Below, piece after piece: positions 9,068 to 18,383 of a stretch of 64,000 nt of DNA. Position 1 is the stretch's first letter; each line of letters starts with the position of its first letter. The notes beneath the pieces were generated by a model. That model did not search any database. It was not told the DNA's origin and saw only the letters and a list, made by a program, of their open reading frames with translations. A program made the translations under genes and the position numbers. The DNA comes from Paludibacteraceae bacterium (GTDB lineage: Bacteria > Bacteroidota > Bacteroidia > Bacteroidales > Paludibacteraceae), in NCBI GenBank assembly GCA_017450685.1, contig JAFSTB010000001.1:78805-142804 (forward strand), read 5' to 3'.

Positions 9068-10292
9068 GAAAAGCATAGAAGATATATAGTCCGCTCATTC
9101 TCAGCAATGCCGTTTCCAACATCAAGCCCACGCCGAACAACAGACATACCACTGTTGCGTCACGCCGTGCCTGACCTGTGTGACAATAAACGGACGAAAA
9201 GAGAATAAGAACCATCAGCAACACCGCCAACGGACCTAAATCCATCCAAGTATTAAGATACTGATTATGAGTACCCCAACGCTTGGCAGCATAATCGGTT
9301 ATACCGTCTTTCTCATATTCGGCTACCAACAAATCGGTGGCTGACCCCATTCCTAAACCGCATATACCGTACTGCTTGGCATTGTCCAACACTTTATGCC
9401 ATATATATATGCGTGGTTCGATATGCCTGTTGTTGATACTTTGCCCTACCTCATAGTTGGTTTTCAATCTTTCTATTGTCAGCACAAAGCGCGTTTGATA
9501 GCGCATACACCACCCCACAAACAGCACTGAAGCTATGATAACCGCAACGGCAAAGATACGTTTATACTTACCTTTGTAATGTTGGAAAAAGAGCAGTATA
9601 GCCATAATAGGCAGCAGAAGCATCATTATCCGTGAACCGGTAAGAATAATGCTTGCCACCAATATCATATCCACGACAGCGATGGTTAATGCCGCAGCCA
9701 CAGGGTTGTACTTGTCTCGGTAATGTTTGAACACATCCACCGAAAAGGCGAGAGAGAGCATCAGACACATAGCCAAATAGAAACGGTGCTTGATTTTTCC
9801 TATCAAACCATCCCCTAAGCACGACCACCAGAAATACTGTGTATCTCGGCGCAGATGTCCTATGCTATAATACCAATAGATAGTCATCAGATAGCACGCC
9901 ACAGCCACGAGACAACCTATTATCAGTGCTTGTTTGATGTTGATTGCCTTATAGTTGTCATTAACTCCGAATAGTCCGATGAGCGCCATTGCCAACACCG
10001 GCAGATGCATAGTGAGGTCTTGCGCACCTTGTTTGGGGTTGAGCGACCATAGCAGTGAGAGAGCCTCCCACCCCACGAACAGCACAAGCAAGAGCATAGG
10101 TATAAGCCCTTTGCTTAAACGAAAGTTGGAGCGTTGCAACCAACGTCCTTCCAATACCCAAGCAATAAGCCAGATAACAGTGACAGGCTGAACAAAATGC
10201 CAAGGGAAAGGTAAGAGAAACATCAGAAGCATAAACAGTGCATAATTGAGTGCACCGATATATCGCTGATAAGTATGTACGATAGCAGGCAT
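9009..10292 (-). CDS. O-antigen ligase/polymerase family membrane protein
   Basis: 427 residues from the chosen ATG at 10292 (MPAIVHTYQRYIG), 13 bases after the stop of the upstream gene; a longer reading would run into that gene. It has 10-12 hydrophobic helices, a large loop in the C-terminal half, and the family signature THNQYLNTWMDLG containing the conserved His of WaaL/Wzy-type proteins. WaaL joins undecaprenyl-linked O-polysaccharide to lipid A-core in the periplasm, and Wzy polymerises repeat units; sequence alone does not separate them. Last gene of the leftward LPS block, converging on the GT4 gene with a 59-base overlap of coding ends. Confidence 0.88.
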   Translation of the reverse strand: MPAIVHTYQRYIGALNYALFMLLMFLLPFPWHFVQPVTVIWLIAWVLEGRWLQRSNFRLSKGLIPMLLLVLFVGWEALSLLWSLNPKQGAQDLTMHLPVLAMALIGLFGVNDNYKAINIKQALIIGCLVAVACYLMTIYWYYSIGHLRRDTQYFWWSCLGDGLIGKIKHRFYLAMCLMLSLAFSVDVFKHYRDKYNPVAAALTIAVVDMILVASIILTGSRIMMLLLPIMAILLFFQHYKGKYKRIFAVAVIIASVLFVGWCMRYQTRFVLTIERLKTNYEVGQSINNRHIEPRIYIWHKVLDNAKQYGICGLGMGSATDLLVAEYEKDGITDYAAKRWGTHNQYLNTWMDLGPLAVLLMVLILFSSVYCHTGQARRDATVVCLLFGVGLMLETALLRMSGLYIFYAFLTLLLLEQRAEEQVPLVRR

Positions 10293-10305
10293 TATGTATT
10301 GTACC

Positions 10306-11019
10306 TTATTGTTCGTTTTGTCGCGCCACTTGTCTCTGTTGAAAATGTTGCCATTTGACGCGGTTCTGCTCGAAGTTTTTAATATGCAGAATGGCATAAT
10401 CGTCGTTTTTAGGCAAATACGTGTAAGACTTGTGCCCTTTTATACGTTCATGCAGTGGTCTATGCCATGCTATTCGGTCAGGCAGGTTACGATAAATGCG
10501 CCCTTGATAGTCGGGCCAGGCTTCACGGTTTTTCTCCACTATGCCGTTCCTCTCAAAGAGGTTGATACGCGGCACTTTCATCAGTTCCACGCCGTTAGCA
10601 ACGAGCAGGTCGGAGAGATGCTGCAAGAGATATGGTTGTGGCAATTCGTCGGCATCCAACTGGAAGATATAACTGCCTTTACAAAGCGAGTTCAAGTGGT
10701 TCTTTGCCTTGCCGAAATCAAAATTCAACGAATACTCATCGTAAGTAGTAATGGCGGAGCGATATTGTTTCACCACCTGCTTAACCTCTTCCGTCACATT
10801 ATCTTTATCAGCCTGTATCACTATCTCGTCGCCGCTTTTGAGCGCAGGTATAAGAGTATCTAACAAGTGTCGTAGTGCCTGTGCTTCGTTGAAGACGGTG
10901 ATAGCATAACTGATGCTCAGCGGCGTTGAAGTCGGTATATCATGCGGCTCTATGAAGCAACGACGCTTGATATGAATGAGACTCAAACAGCGATTATATA
11001 TGGAACGAAAAGCGGTCAT
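10306..11019 (-). CDS. Glycosyltransferase family 2
   Basis: 237 residues from ATG 11019 (MTAFRSIYNR). A longer in-frame reading exists but would overlap the previous gene. After about 35 residues comes the GT2 core: ISYAITVFNEAQALRHLL (nucleotide-binding strand), then QLDADELPQPYLL carrying the DXD-like metal site (DAD). The C-terminal part includes WPDYQGRIYRNLPDRIAWH, as in the WaaE/KdtX-like GT2 group that adds a glucose or similar sugar to the LPS inner core. It lies between the second GT2 gene (32 bases) and the O-antigen ligase (13 bases) in the LPS operon. Acceptor and sugar are unknown. Confidence 0.88.
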   Translation of the reverse strand: MTAFRSIYNRCLSLIHIKRRCFIEPHDIPTSTPLSISYAITVFNEAQALRHLLDTLIPALKSGDEIVIQADKDNVTEEVKQVVKQYRSAITTYDEYSLNFDFGKAKNHLNSLCKGSYIFQLDADELPQPYLLQHLSDLLVANGVELMKVPRINLFERNGIVEKNREAWPDYQGRIYRNLPDRIAWHRPLHERIKGHKSYTYLPKNDDYAILHIKNFEQNRVKWQHFQQRQVARQNEQ

Positions 11020-11051
11020 AACTAATCTTATCTCTCTTTTGTGTACGTTAT

Positions 11052-11843
11052 TTATAGTTTTTGTATGCCGTTTTTGCACACTATTTGATTGGCGGCTTTT
11101 ATTTGGTTGAAGTACTGCATATTGATGCTATCGTCCACCCAATTCTCTTTATGATAAAGGTGATATTGTACGGCTAAGTTCCTCACCGACACAATCTTAC
11201 ATCCGTTAGCCGGGAGTCGCCACTCTATATCGAAGTCCTCGCCGATAGCAGGTAGGATATAGTTTTCGTCAAAGCCGTTGATAGCCTTTATATCTTTCTT
11301 TGACATCGACATATTGCTGCCTGTGAGGTGTCTTACATGTCGTCGCCAGTAGTGTGCCAAGGGCAGATAGAAACCTTCTTCCACCAGTGTGCAACCACGC
11401 TTGCAAAAGAGGTATGGCAACAGGTGCAGAGTCTCTCCGTTCATCAGTCGTTCAGACAGTTGCGGATTGAGTTTGACGCGCTTGCCTGCCAAAACAACAC
11501 CCTCGGCACTGTAGCGTATATGTGTTTCCACGAACTTGGGGTGCAGCACACAATCGCCGTCGATAAAGATGAGCCAATCGGTGTCAGCCGCCTCTATGGC
11601 ACAGTTGAGTGCGCGGTTCTTGCGCCAACATATATCTTCTTGCGTAAGGTGCAACATATCCCACTTGCTCTGCCTTGATGACATATATTGTTCCACAAAC
11701 TGCTTCATCTCCGTGCTTTCGCCATCTTCGGAGATGATGACCTCAAAGCATTGCTCTGTCTGCTTTTCCAGACTGCGCAACACCGCAGCCAAGGCTCGGG
11801 TGTTCTTATAGACGGAGATGATGACCGTGGCTTTTTTATTCAT
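11052..11843 (-). CDS. Glycosyltransferase family 2
   Basis: 263 residues from ATG 11843 (MNKKATVIISVYKNTRALAA), a standard GT2 opening. The start overlaps the stop of the upstream kinase gene by 8 bases, so translational coupling is likely. Motifs: IISEDGES, DWLIFIDGDCVLHP with the DGD metal site, and the C-terminal INGFDENY...GEDFDIEWR segment (acceptor-binding ED). Cytoplasmic, acting on the LPS core or a related glycan by context. It is distinct in sequence from the adjacent GT2 gene, so the two probably add different sugars. Confidence 0.9.
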   Translation of the reverse strand: MNKKATVIISVYKNTRALAAVLRSLEKQTEQCFEVIISEDGESTEMKQFVEQYMSSRQSKWDMLHLTQEDICWRKNRALNCAIEAADTDWLIFIDGDCVLHPKFVETHIRYSAEGVVLAGKRVKLNPQLSERLMNGETLHLLPYLFCKRGCTLVEEGFYLPLAHYWRRHVRHLTGSNMSMSKKDIKAINGFDENYILPAIGEDFDIEWRLPANGCKIVSVRNLAVQYHLYHKENWVDDSINMQYFNQIKAANQIVCKNGIQKL

Positions 11844-12609
11844 ACTCATACTGTGCTTTAGTGCCATTGTGCCAAAAGAGGTTACGATAGTGGTGTATCC
11901 AATAGCGACACTCGTCATTATTCATTCCGCGTGCCTTGGCATACTCATCGGCAAAAGTGTCGAAAAAAGAGGTTCTGGCACATATCCGACGAAGACTCTT
12001 ACACCCTTCTTTCATACTCACCTCACCTATACGCATACGATTGATGTCGATAATCTCGAAAGCATAGTCACCATAACGGGAAAGGAAAGTGCCGTTAGGT
12101 ATGTCATCTACCTTATCCCACAATATATTCCCGGGCGAGAAATCCAAGTGCAGTATGCCTTCGTTGTGCATGTGTGCCGTGAACTGCGCCAAGGGTCGTA
12201 TGGTGAGGTCTAATGCCGGCGTATAGGCAAGGGTGAACTCACGGTTCAGACGCGTCAGTTGTGACTGCAAAGTAACTAAATAGGAGTAGCCTAAGCACGG
12301 TCCGCTCTTTTCCTCTATAAAAGCCACCGGTTCGGGTGTAGCCACTTGATGTTCAATGCAATAGAGTGCGTTCTTATACGAGCGTTCGGCTTTGCTGACA
12401 CGCAGAGTGCCGTAGATGAAAGCGTTGAGGAAACGCGGACGATGAAAGCGTTTGACGCATAGGGTAAGCGATGGATAAGCGTCAGAATGAAACACACGTA
12501 TCTGATTACGAGCGTTGTAGATAATATCACCCGAGAGGTCAAAAGTGCCGGGCAGGTGTTTAACCCACTCACTTAAATATTGATATTTAGGGTTTATCTC
12601 TATCCGCAT
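11836..12609 (-). CDS. WaaP/InaA-like lipopolysaccharide kinase family protein
   Basis: 257 residues. Protein-kinase-like fold with the residues expected of LPS core kinases: K53 (CVKRF), the catalytic loop HLDFSPGNIL with H154, D156 and N161, and the metal-binding D188 (IIDINR). WaaP-type enzymes phosphorylate heptose or Kdo of the LPS inner core, which stabilises the outer membrane through divalent cations. It lies 3 bases after the GT9 heptosyltransferase-type gene and overlaps the next GT2 gene, so it belongs to the same core-building operon. Which sugar is phosphorylated cannot be told. Confidence 0.88.
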   Translation of the reverse strand: MRIEINPKYQYLSEWVKHLPGTFDLSGDIIYNARNQIRVFHSDAYPSLTLCVKRFHRPRFLNAFIYGTLRVSKAERSYKNALYCIEHQVATPEPVAFIEEKSGPCLGYSYLVTLQSQLTRLNREFTLAYTPALDLTIRPLAQFTAHMHNEGILHLDFSPGNILWDKVDDIPNGTFLSRYGDYAFEIIDINRMRIGEVSMKEGCKSLRRICARTSFFDTFADEYAKARGMNNDECRYWIHHYRNLFWHNGTKAQYEYE

Positions 12610-12612
12610 TGC

Positions 12613-13635
12613 TTATTGTTGTTCAACCACTTGCATCACGCGTTGTACTATTGTGTCGGGCGATATGTTGAGGCATCTGTAGTCGCGGAACTTACAAGCA
12701 CGGTTGCCATAGACTGAACATGGTCGGCATTTGAGTTCTCGTTGCAAACAGTCGTCTTCCTTCTGTCCGAACCCCAAGAAACCTAATGCCGGATGTGTGG
12801 CGCCCCATATAGAGAGTACACGCGTTCCTGCCAACGAGGCTAAATGCATATTGGCGGAGTCCATAGTGAGCATCAGCCTTAGTCCGCTCATTATCTCTAT
12901 CTCGGCTGCCATCGTCTGTTTGCCGGCTAATGAGGTGACACCCTTGTACTGCTTTTCCCAATTTTCCAAGACGGCTTTCTCTTTGTCGCCCGCACCAAAC
13001 AGATAGATAGGTTCATCCTTGTCCTGTAACAGTTCTGCCAATCGTCTCACCACCTCTTCCATTTTTTCAACAGGATAAATCTTTCCTTTGTGCGCGGCGA
13101 AGGGTGCTATACCTATACCCTTTTTTATCTTTTCGCTCACAGGCAACGTAAGAGCATTAGTATCAAGAGGCAGTCCTAATCTGGCAAAGACATTAGTATA
13201 TCGTTGAATGGTTGTTTGAATGGGCAGCAGTAGAGCGTGCTCGGATGGGTGCAACCGTGTTATATGATTCACTGTCAGCCATTTGCGCAGTCTGCCTTTG
13301 CGTATTGTTGCCACCTTTTTGCCGGCAAAGAGGAAGGCTCGGTCAATCCAATTGGAGCGTAGCACATCGTGCAGGTCGGCTACAGCGTCGAAGCGACGGT
13401 AGTCGATATCTCGTAGCAGTTGTTGCAGACCACTGATACCTTTATGCTTACCTTTGAGGTCGGCACCTATAAAATGGATATTTTGCGGCATTGACTGCCA
13501 TAGCGAGGTTGTATGCTGAGCGGAAAGCACAGAAAACTGAATATGAGGATATTGCAGTGCCACGCACCTTACCACAGGCACAGCCATTGCCACATCGCCG
13601 AGGGCAGAGAAACGGATGACAAGAACATTAGTCAT
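12613..13635 (-). CDS. Glycosyltransferase family 9 (ADP-heptose:LPS heptosyltransferase type)
   Basis: 340 residues. N-terminus NVLVIRFSALGDVAMAVPVV is the GT9 acceptor-side signature. The C-terminal half carries the donor-site segments GIAPFAAHKGKIYPVEKM, MSGLRLMLTMDSANMHLAS and LSIWGATHP. Heptosyltransferases add L-glycero-D-manno-heptose to Kdo2-lipid A on the cytoplasmic face. A Cys cluster near the C-terminus (RELKCRPCSVYGNRACKF...RCL) is common in Bacteroidota members and may bind a metal. The gene lies between DUF4254 (13 bases upstream) and the LPS kinase (3 bases downstream). Confidence 0.93.
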   Translation of the reverse strand: MTNVLVIRFSALGDVAMAVPVVRCVALQYPHIQFSVLSAQHTTSLWQSMPQNIHFIGADLKGKHKGISGLQQLLRDIDYRRFDAVADLHDVLRSNWIDRAFLFAGKKVATIRKGRLRKWLTVNHITRLHPSEHALLLPIQTTIQRYTNVFARLGLPLDTNALTLPVSEKIKKGIGIAPFAAHKGKIYPVEKMEEVVRRLAELLQDKDEPIYLFGAGDKEKAVLENWEKQYKGVTSLAGKQTMAAEIEIMSGLRLMLTMDSANMHLASLAGTRVLSIWGATHPALGFLGFGQKEDDCLQRELKCRPCSVYGNRACKFRDYRCLNISPDTIVQRVMQVVEQQ

Positions 13636-13648
13636 GGACAGAGGATAA

Positions 13649-14254
13649 TTATTTTTTGCCGTAAAGGACAGGGTTGAGCGACGGGTCGTTATACATCTTC
13701 ATCTGTTTGTACACTTTCATCACTCGGCGACCTGCCTGATAGTCTTCCAACAGTTGTGAAATAGAGGTGGTCATATCTGTGAGTTGCTCTTTGAGCACCG
13801 ACAGTTTGTCCACACATTTCTTATGTTGTTCTTCGCTCACATCTTTTCTATCCACTTGTTCTTGCATGTGGTATATTTTGACGTGCAGTATGCTGAGTCT
13901 GTCAATAGCCCAAGCAGGTGATTCGGTGTTGATACGTGCACCTTCCAGGGGTTGTACATCGCGATATTTCTCATAGAAATAAGAGTCGATACGTTCCACG
14001 AGGTCTGTACGGTCTTGGTTACTACGGTCAATGCGTCTTTTCAGAGCGAGTGCATCAACGGGGTCTATTTGCGGGTCGCGAATGATGTCCTCCAAGTGCC
14101 ATTGCACCACGTCTATCCAGTTCTTTTTGTATAGGTCATACTCGATGGTGCCTTCCTTATATGGGTTAGGCATAGGGGCATCCACATTATCGGTACGGTG
14201 GTAATCAACGACCGACTGCGGGAAGATCTGATTGCACAGTTCAGCAAAGTTCAT
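13649..14254 (-). CDS. DUF4254 domain-containing protein
   Basis: 201 residues, almost wholly alpha-helical and charged, matching the DUF4254 family (start MNFAELCNQIFPQSVVDYH; NWIDVVQWHLEDIIRDP; RIDRSNQDRTDLVERID). No signal peptide or membrane helix, so cytoplasmic. From general knowledge the family is common in Bacteroidota and Chlorobi next to GT9 heptosyltransferase genes, as here, but no biochemical function is established to my knowledge. A role as an accessory factor of LPS core synthesis is inference from position. It lies 13 bases after lptB. Confidence 0.88.
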   Translation of the reverse strand: MNFAELCNQIFPQSVVDYHRTDNVDAPMPNPYKEGTIEYDLYKKNWIDVVQWHLEDIIRDPQIDPVDALALKRRIDRSNQDRTDLVERIDSYFYEKYRDVQPLEGARINTESPAWAIDRLSILHVKIYHMQEQVDRKDVSEEQHKKCVDKLSVLKEQLTDMTTSISQLLEDYQAGRRVMKVYKQMKMYNDPSLNPVLYGKK

Positions 14255-14267
14255 AGTTGTATGATTT

Positions 14268-15026
14268 TTATTGATTAGTTTGTTCTGTTGGTCGGCTTTT
14301 CTTTTTCAGTTCGAAGTCACGTCCGAGGTAGCTTTTTCTCACTGTTGGGTTGGCAGCCAACTCTTCGGGTGTACCGTGGAAGAGTATTCGTCCTTCAAAG
14401 AGCAGATATGCTCGGTCGGTTATCATCAGCGTCTCGTCCACATTATGGTCGGTGATGAGTATGCCGATGTTCTTATCTTTGAGTTTCCACACCACATCCT
14501 GTATTTCTTGTACGGCTATTGGGTCCACGCCTGCAAAGGGTTCGTCCAGCATCACAAATTTGGGTTCTATAGCGAGGCAACGTGCTATCTCCGTGCGGCG
14601 TCTCTCACCGCCGGATAGCCGGTCACCGAGGTTATGACGGACGTGGTTAAGGTTGAATTCGGAGATGAGTTGTTCCAGTTTCTCTTTCTGATATTCGTTG
14701 GTGAAGGATGTCATTTCGAGTACGGAACGTATATTATCCTCTACGCTCATTTTGCGGAACACGCTGGCTTCCTGCGGCAGATAGCCTATTCCTAATTTGG
14801 CGCGTTTGTACATCGGGAAGTCGGTAATATCGATGTCGTTGAGGTATATATGTCCGCTGTTGGCAACCACCAGACCGGTGGTCATATAGAACGTTGTCGT
14901 TTTGCCGGCACCATTTGGGCCAAGCAATCCTACTATCTCACCTTGCTGAAGGTGGATGCTCACATCGTTAACAACCGTGCGTTTGCCGTAACGCTTAATC
15001 AAATGCTCTGTACGAAGAGTATCCAT
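14268..15026 (-). CDS. lptB: LPS export ABC transporter ATP-binding protein LptB
   Basis: 252 residues. LptB powers extraction of LPS from the inner membrane together with LptF and LptG. Walker A GPNGAGKT at 36-43, signature LSGGE at 137-141, Walker B MLDEP with D161-E162, and the switch His in ITDHN near 194. The long match to the LptB subgroup ([18 protein letters not shown], then EMT) separates it from other ABC ATPases. It starts 2 bases after the stop of the unknown membrane protein, so the two are probably coupled. The core glycosylation genes follow on the same strand. lptF and lptG are not in the window. Confidence 0.96.
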   Translation of the reverse strand: MDTLRTEHLIKRYGKRTVVNDVSIHLQQGEIVGLLGPNGAGKTTTFYMTTGLVVANSGHIYLNDIDITDFPMYKRAKLGIGYLPQEASVFRKMSVEDNIRSVLEMTSFTNEYQKEKLEQLISEFNLNHVRHNLGDRLSGGERRRTEIARCLAIEPKFVMLDEPFAGVDPIAVQEIQDVVWKLKDKNIGILITDHNVDETLMITDRAYLLFEGRILFHGTPEELAANPTVRKSYLGRDFELKKKSRPTEQTNQ

Positions 15027-15028
15027 GG

Positions 15029-15940
15029 TTATTTAGTCAGTACAAATTTATATATTTCTTCACGGTAGGAGTCTTTAGGTCGAATCAACACACTATCGGC
15101 TTTAAGCAATTCGCTTTTCAGTTTGCCGCTGAAAGTGTAGTGATAGGTGTATTTATATTCCTTGTCGAAAAGGGTCATTGCTATTTTGGCATTGTCGGAC
15201 ATATCATAATGGATATTATTATCCATTGTGCCATCTATGACGCTACTTTTGCCGTTGCGATAGACCTTAAAAGTGGTAGTACCGTAGGTTGACAACGAGC
15301 CTAATTGCGTTGTATAGAGTGACAGTCCGTTTTCATTGACAAAGACCATCTCCGTGTATAGTTTATTTTCTTTGACGGGATAGACATAATCGAATGTGCG
15401 TTGGCTTTGTGTCTCGCTGAACTCATCTGTGTAGGTAATGGTGTAGGTATTCCATTGAGTGAGTTGTTCCTGTTGTTGCATTTTTTCTACTCTGTTAGCA
15501 CTTACATGGTTCATAATCAACACAAACAGAAAGCATTTGAGAGCGAACCCCGCAAGAGTGACAAAGAAGTAAAATATATTGCGTTGCTTATATGTAGCCA
15601 CATCTTGAGGCGGACATTCGTCTTTTTCAAATTTCAGGGTGTCTAATTCGGCAGTTACATATCTTACTTTGGAATTGAACAAGCGGAATATGCCATTGAA
15701 AAATGAAAAAGTGGAGTATAAAGGGATGGGCAACACATTGCAAACGAAGTGTGCAGTCAGTCCGCCCCAGGTGAACACTTTCAGCCAATATTTATTTTTA
15801 TTTCCCGTTCCTTTGACATAAGAACTTAATACTATAAACCGCGACAACACCGATATCAGATTACCTCTATAAGCATCGTGTGCTGCTTCTCTTACTATCT
15901 GTCGGGCAAAAACATTGCCCATTTGTGAAAAAAGACCCAT
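15029..15940 (-). CDS. Membrane protein of unknown function next to lptB
   Basis: 303 residues; no family recognised. Two hydrophobic segments are visible, about 54-80 ([19 protein letters not shown]) and 122-146 ([20 protein letters not shown]), then a soluble C-terminal domain of about 150 residues rich in Thr, Tyr and charged residues. The N-terminus is basic and amphipathic without a cleavable signal. The gene stops 2 bases before lptB starts. That spacing suggests co-expression, but gives no proof of a role in LPS export. It is separated from exonuclease III by a spacer with a 9-base tandem repeat. Confidence 0.75.
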   Translation of the reverse strand: MGLFSQMGNVFARQIVREAAHDAYRGNLISVLSRFIVLSSYVKGTGNKNKYWLKVFTWGGLTAHFVCNVLPIPLYSTFSFFNGIFRLFNSKVRYVTAELDTLKFEKDECPPQDVATYKQRNIFYFFVTLAGFALKCFLFVLIMNHVSANRVEKMQQQEQLTQWNTYTITYTDEFSETQSQRTFDYVYPVKENKLYTEMVFVNENGLSLYTTQLGSLSTYGTTTFKVYRNGKSSVIDGTMDNNIHYDMSDNAKIAMTLFDKEYKYTYHYTFSGKLKSELLKADSVLIRPKDSYREEIYKFVLTK

Positions 15941-15951
15941 ATTAAGTAAAT

Positions 15952-15978
15952 GTTATTAGTGTTGTTGGTGTTGTTAGT
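15952..15978. repeat. Three tandem 9-base units between xth and the membrane-protein gene
   Basis: GTTATTAGT, GTTGTTGGT and GTTGTTAGT follow each other without gaps at 15952-15960, 15961-15969 and 15970-15978. They fill most of the 44-base spacer between the two genes. On the coding (minus) strand the unit reads as an AC-rich 9-mer. No gene function is apparent. Confidence 0.7.
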
Positions 15979-15984
15979 GTTTGC

Positions 15985-16746
15985 TTATTCTATCACCACT
16001 TCCACGGGGCAGTGGTCGGAATGAACGGCATCTGTCAGTATGCGTGCATTTTTCAGGTGTTCTTTGAGTGGTTCACTCACCCAATGGTAGTCGATACGCC
16101 ATCCGGCGTTTCTCTCTCTTGCTCCGAAGCGATATGACCACCACGAATATTTCTGCGGCGATGGGTCAAACTCCCTAAACGAGTCCACCATTCCGCTTTG
16201 CTGCCAACGGTCCATCCATTCTCTCTCTTCCGGCAAAAAACCGCTGACACCCACTTGACGCTCAGGATGATTGATATCGATAGGCTTATGACATATATTA
16301 TAGTCGCCGCATACAACGATATTCGGTCTTTCTTTTTTGAGGCTGTTCACCCACTGAAGGAACGTCTCCAAGAAGTCCATTTTGAATTCCTGCCTCACAT
16401 CGCCTGTTGTGCCTGAGGGTATATAGACGCACACGATGGTCAGTTCGCCAAAGTCGGCACGCAACACCCTACCCTCACTGTCATAACGCTGATTATCCAT
16501 ACCAGCCACCACACGGTCAGGCTCTTGCTTGGAGAAGATACAAACACCTGAATAGCCTTTCTTCTGAGCCGAATGAATATAACTATGATATCCCAACCGC
16601 GCAAAAGCCTCTGTATCTATCTGTTCGGGCTGAGCCTTACTCTCTTGAATACAAAAGACATCGGGTTGTTCCGCTTCAAGCCATTGCATCAGACCTTTGC
16701 CAATTGCCGAACGGATACCATTCACATTATAAGAGATAATCTTCAT
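15985..16746 (-). CDS. xth: Exodeoxyribonuclease III / AP endonuclease
   Basis: 253 residues, the usual length. It cleaves DNA 5' of abasic sites and degrades 3' ends in base-excision repair. Motifs of the exonuclease III/APE1 fold: NVNGIRSAIGKG, the metal-binding Glu in CIQESKAQPEQ, GDYNICH, and the C-terminal SDHCPVEV with the catalytic Asp-His. The start ATG (16744-16746) overlaps the TGA stop of the upstream M6 peptidase gene (ATGA), so it is probably translated from the same mRNA. Confidence 0.95.
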   Translation of the reverse strand: MKIISYNVNGIRSAIGKGLMQWLEAEQPDVFCIQESKAQPEQIDTEAFARLGYHSYIHSAQKKGYSGVCIFSKQEPDRVVAGMDNQRYDSEGRVLRADFGELTIVCVYIPSGTTGDVRQEFKMDFLETFLQWVNSLKKERPNIVVCGDYNICHKPIDINHPERQVGVSGFLPEEREWMDRWQQSGMVDSFREFDPSPQKYSWWSYRFGARERNAGWRIDYHWVSEPLKEHLKNARILTDAVHSDHCPVEVVIE

Positions 16747-18341
16747 TGGGTTATGATGGTGCCTAATAAGTTATATTTATATCCGTTGCGATAGATAAAC
16801 ACTTGTCCGTTCTCTATCTTTTTCTCTGTCACTTCCGGTTGTTGTACGTCATTTATATCAGTCACTGTACCACCTTTGAAGCGGAAAGAGATGATGCCAT
16901 TGGTCTCTTTGATGTCGGTCAGCGGACTCCCTGTCACTTGTCTGAACTCGGTTGCTCCGGCAGGAAAAGCGTCGGTGGCTTTGCCGTACCAGTCATAGTC
17001 GGGATAAGAGGGTGCCAAACCGTCGGCTTCCATAATGTCTATTCCAAGATTGGTGGACGAAGTATTGACCACATTACCACGCCAACGGTTATAGTCATAA
17101 CTGATGCGTGTAATAAGCAGCCCGTGACCCGGACAATAAGTGTACCAACCTGTCTGCTGACGATTTTCCAAGGTATAGAATGTGAGAGGGAAAGGGTTAT
17201 TACCTATCAGGTTGTGCGTTCCGTCTTCGGTTAACAGCAGTACCTCATTGCTGCTACCCAACTCGTTAAGCACCACATTCTCAGGGTCGGTAAGCACACG
17301 AGGCGTGGTCCAACCACAGAAGAAACGCTCGTATGCGGAATAGGCGGGAGGGGTGTTACCGTCGTTGCTGTACGGACCATAATCCATTATATCCCACTCA
17401 CCTAAGGTCTTGTAATTGCCGCTGGAAGTGGAATAGATATCCGGCAAACCAAGCACATGTCCGAACTCGTGAACAAACTGACCTATGCCGAAATATAGTT
17501 TGCTATAGAAATTCATCTCATTGCCACAAGCATACATATAGATGGCTTTTCCATTGAGAGTAATAGTCTTACTTTTGGAAATCTCATGTTTATGAGGCCA
17601 TATAGTGTTGGCAGGACCGCCATCGGCTTCACCAAAACCGGCATAGATGACATACACAAAATCCACATTGCCGTCGTTGTCGTTGTCATATAGACTGAAA
17701 TCAACACCTTTGGCATTGGCAAGCACACAAGCCTCCTTTATCAGTTCTATAACGTTCTTATCTCTGCCACCTTCGTTCGAACCGTAATACTCCATGTTCT
17801 GACTCACCGTCACAGGACCGATAATATCGAACTGCGGTTCGTACTGTCCGTTGCTGCACGCAAGGAAATATTGTCGTGCCGAACCGCTACTATGCACATT
17901 ATATTCACGGTTATTATAGGTGAAAGCATAGTCGCGAGTAAAATTATATCCGATAAGCATTGTATCTACGGTGTCACGCGGTGTGGTGAACTTCACATCC
18001 GGGAACTCTGCCAAAATAACTAATCCTCTCGGTGCTAAGTTGAGCGGGATGGCAGTGGCTACGGCTTCCGGTGAACGGTACGGACTTGCCTTACGGCGTG
18101 ACGCAATCTGTTCTTGTGTCAAGGCAGGTACCTCACGAAAATAGCCGTCAGAGCCTTCTTCCAACCACCTGCCGTCACTATCGGTAAGCCAATGGAAATG
18201 CTCGTCACCGTGTGCATAGACGGTTATCACACTGCCGTCAGGCTGAGTCACCAAACGGGCATCACGGCGTGCAGGCATCGAACATACTGCCATAGTGAAG
18301 AAAGAGAAGAGAAGAGAGGATATGAACAAACGTCGAGTCAT
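16743..18341 (-). CDS. Secreted M6-family metallopeptidase (copy 2 of the tandem pair)
   Basis: 532 residues. Signal peptide about 1-20, a propeptide-like segment with the motif VYAHGDEHFHWLTDSDG, and the catalytic domain with zinc motif HEFGHVLGLPD (H291, E292, H295, D301). A DNDNDGNVD stretch (219-227) may bind calcium. Immune inhibitor A-type M6 peptidases are secreted proteases. The protein ends with NGQVFIYRNGYKYNLLG, a tail shared with the neighbouring M6 protein. It has about 42% shorter C-terminal extension than its paralogue, stopping soon after the catalytic domain. Overlaps xth by ATGA. Confidence 0.93.
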   Translation of the reverse strand: MTRRLFISSLLFSFFTMAVCSMPARRDARLVTQPDGSVITVYAHGDEHFHWLTDSDGRWLEEGSDGYFREVPALTQEQIASRRKASPYRSPEAVATAIPLNLAPRGLVILAEFPDVKFTTPRDTVDTMLIGYNFTRDYAFTYNNREYNVHSSGSARQYFLACSNGQYEPQFDIIGPVTVSQNMEYYGSNEGGRDKNVIELIKEACVLANAKGVDFSLYDNDNDGNVDFVYVIYAGFGEADGGPANTIWPHKHEISKSKTITLNGKAIYMYACGNEMNFYSKLYFGIGQFVHEFGHVLGLPDIYSTSSGNYKTLGEWDIMDYGPYSNDGNTPPAYSAYERFFCGWTTPRVLTDPENVVLNELGSSNEVLLLTEDGTHNLIGNNPFPLTFYTLENRQQTGWYTYCPGHGLLITRISYDYNRWRGNVVNTSSTNLGIDIMEADGLAPSYPDYDWYGKATDAFPAGATEFRQVTGSPLTDIKETNGIISFRFKGGTVTDINDVQQPEVTEKKIENGQVFIYRNGYKYNLLGTIITQ

Positions 18342-18383
18342 AAAAGCAGGGGATTCAATGTGTTTTTCTAACTAACAAAATCT

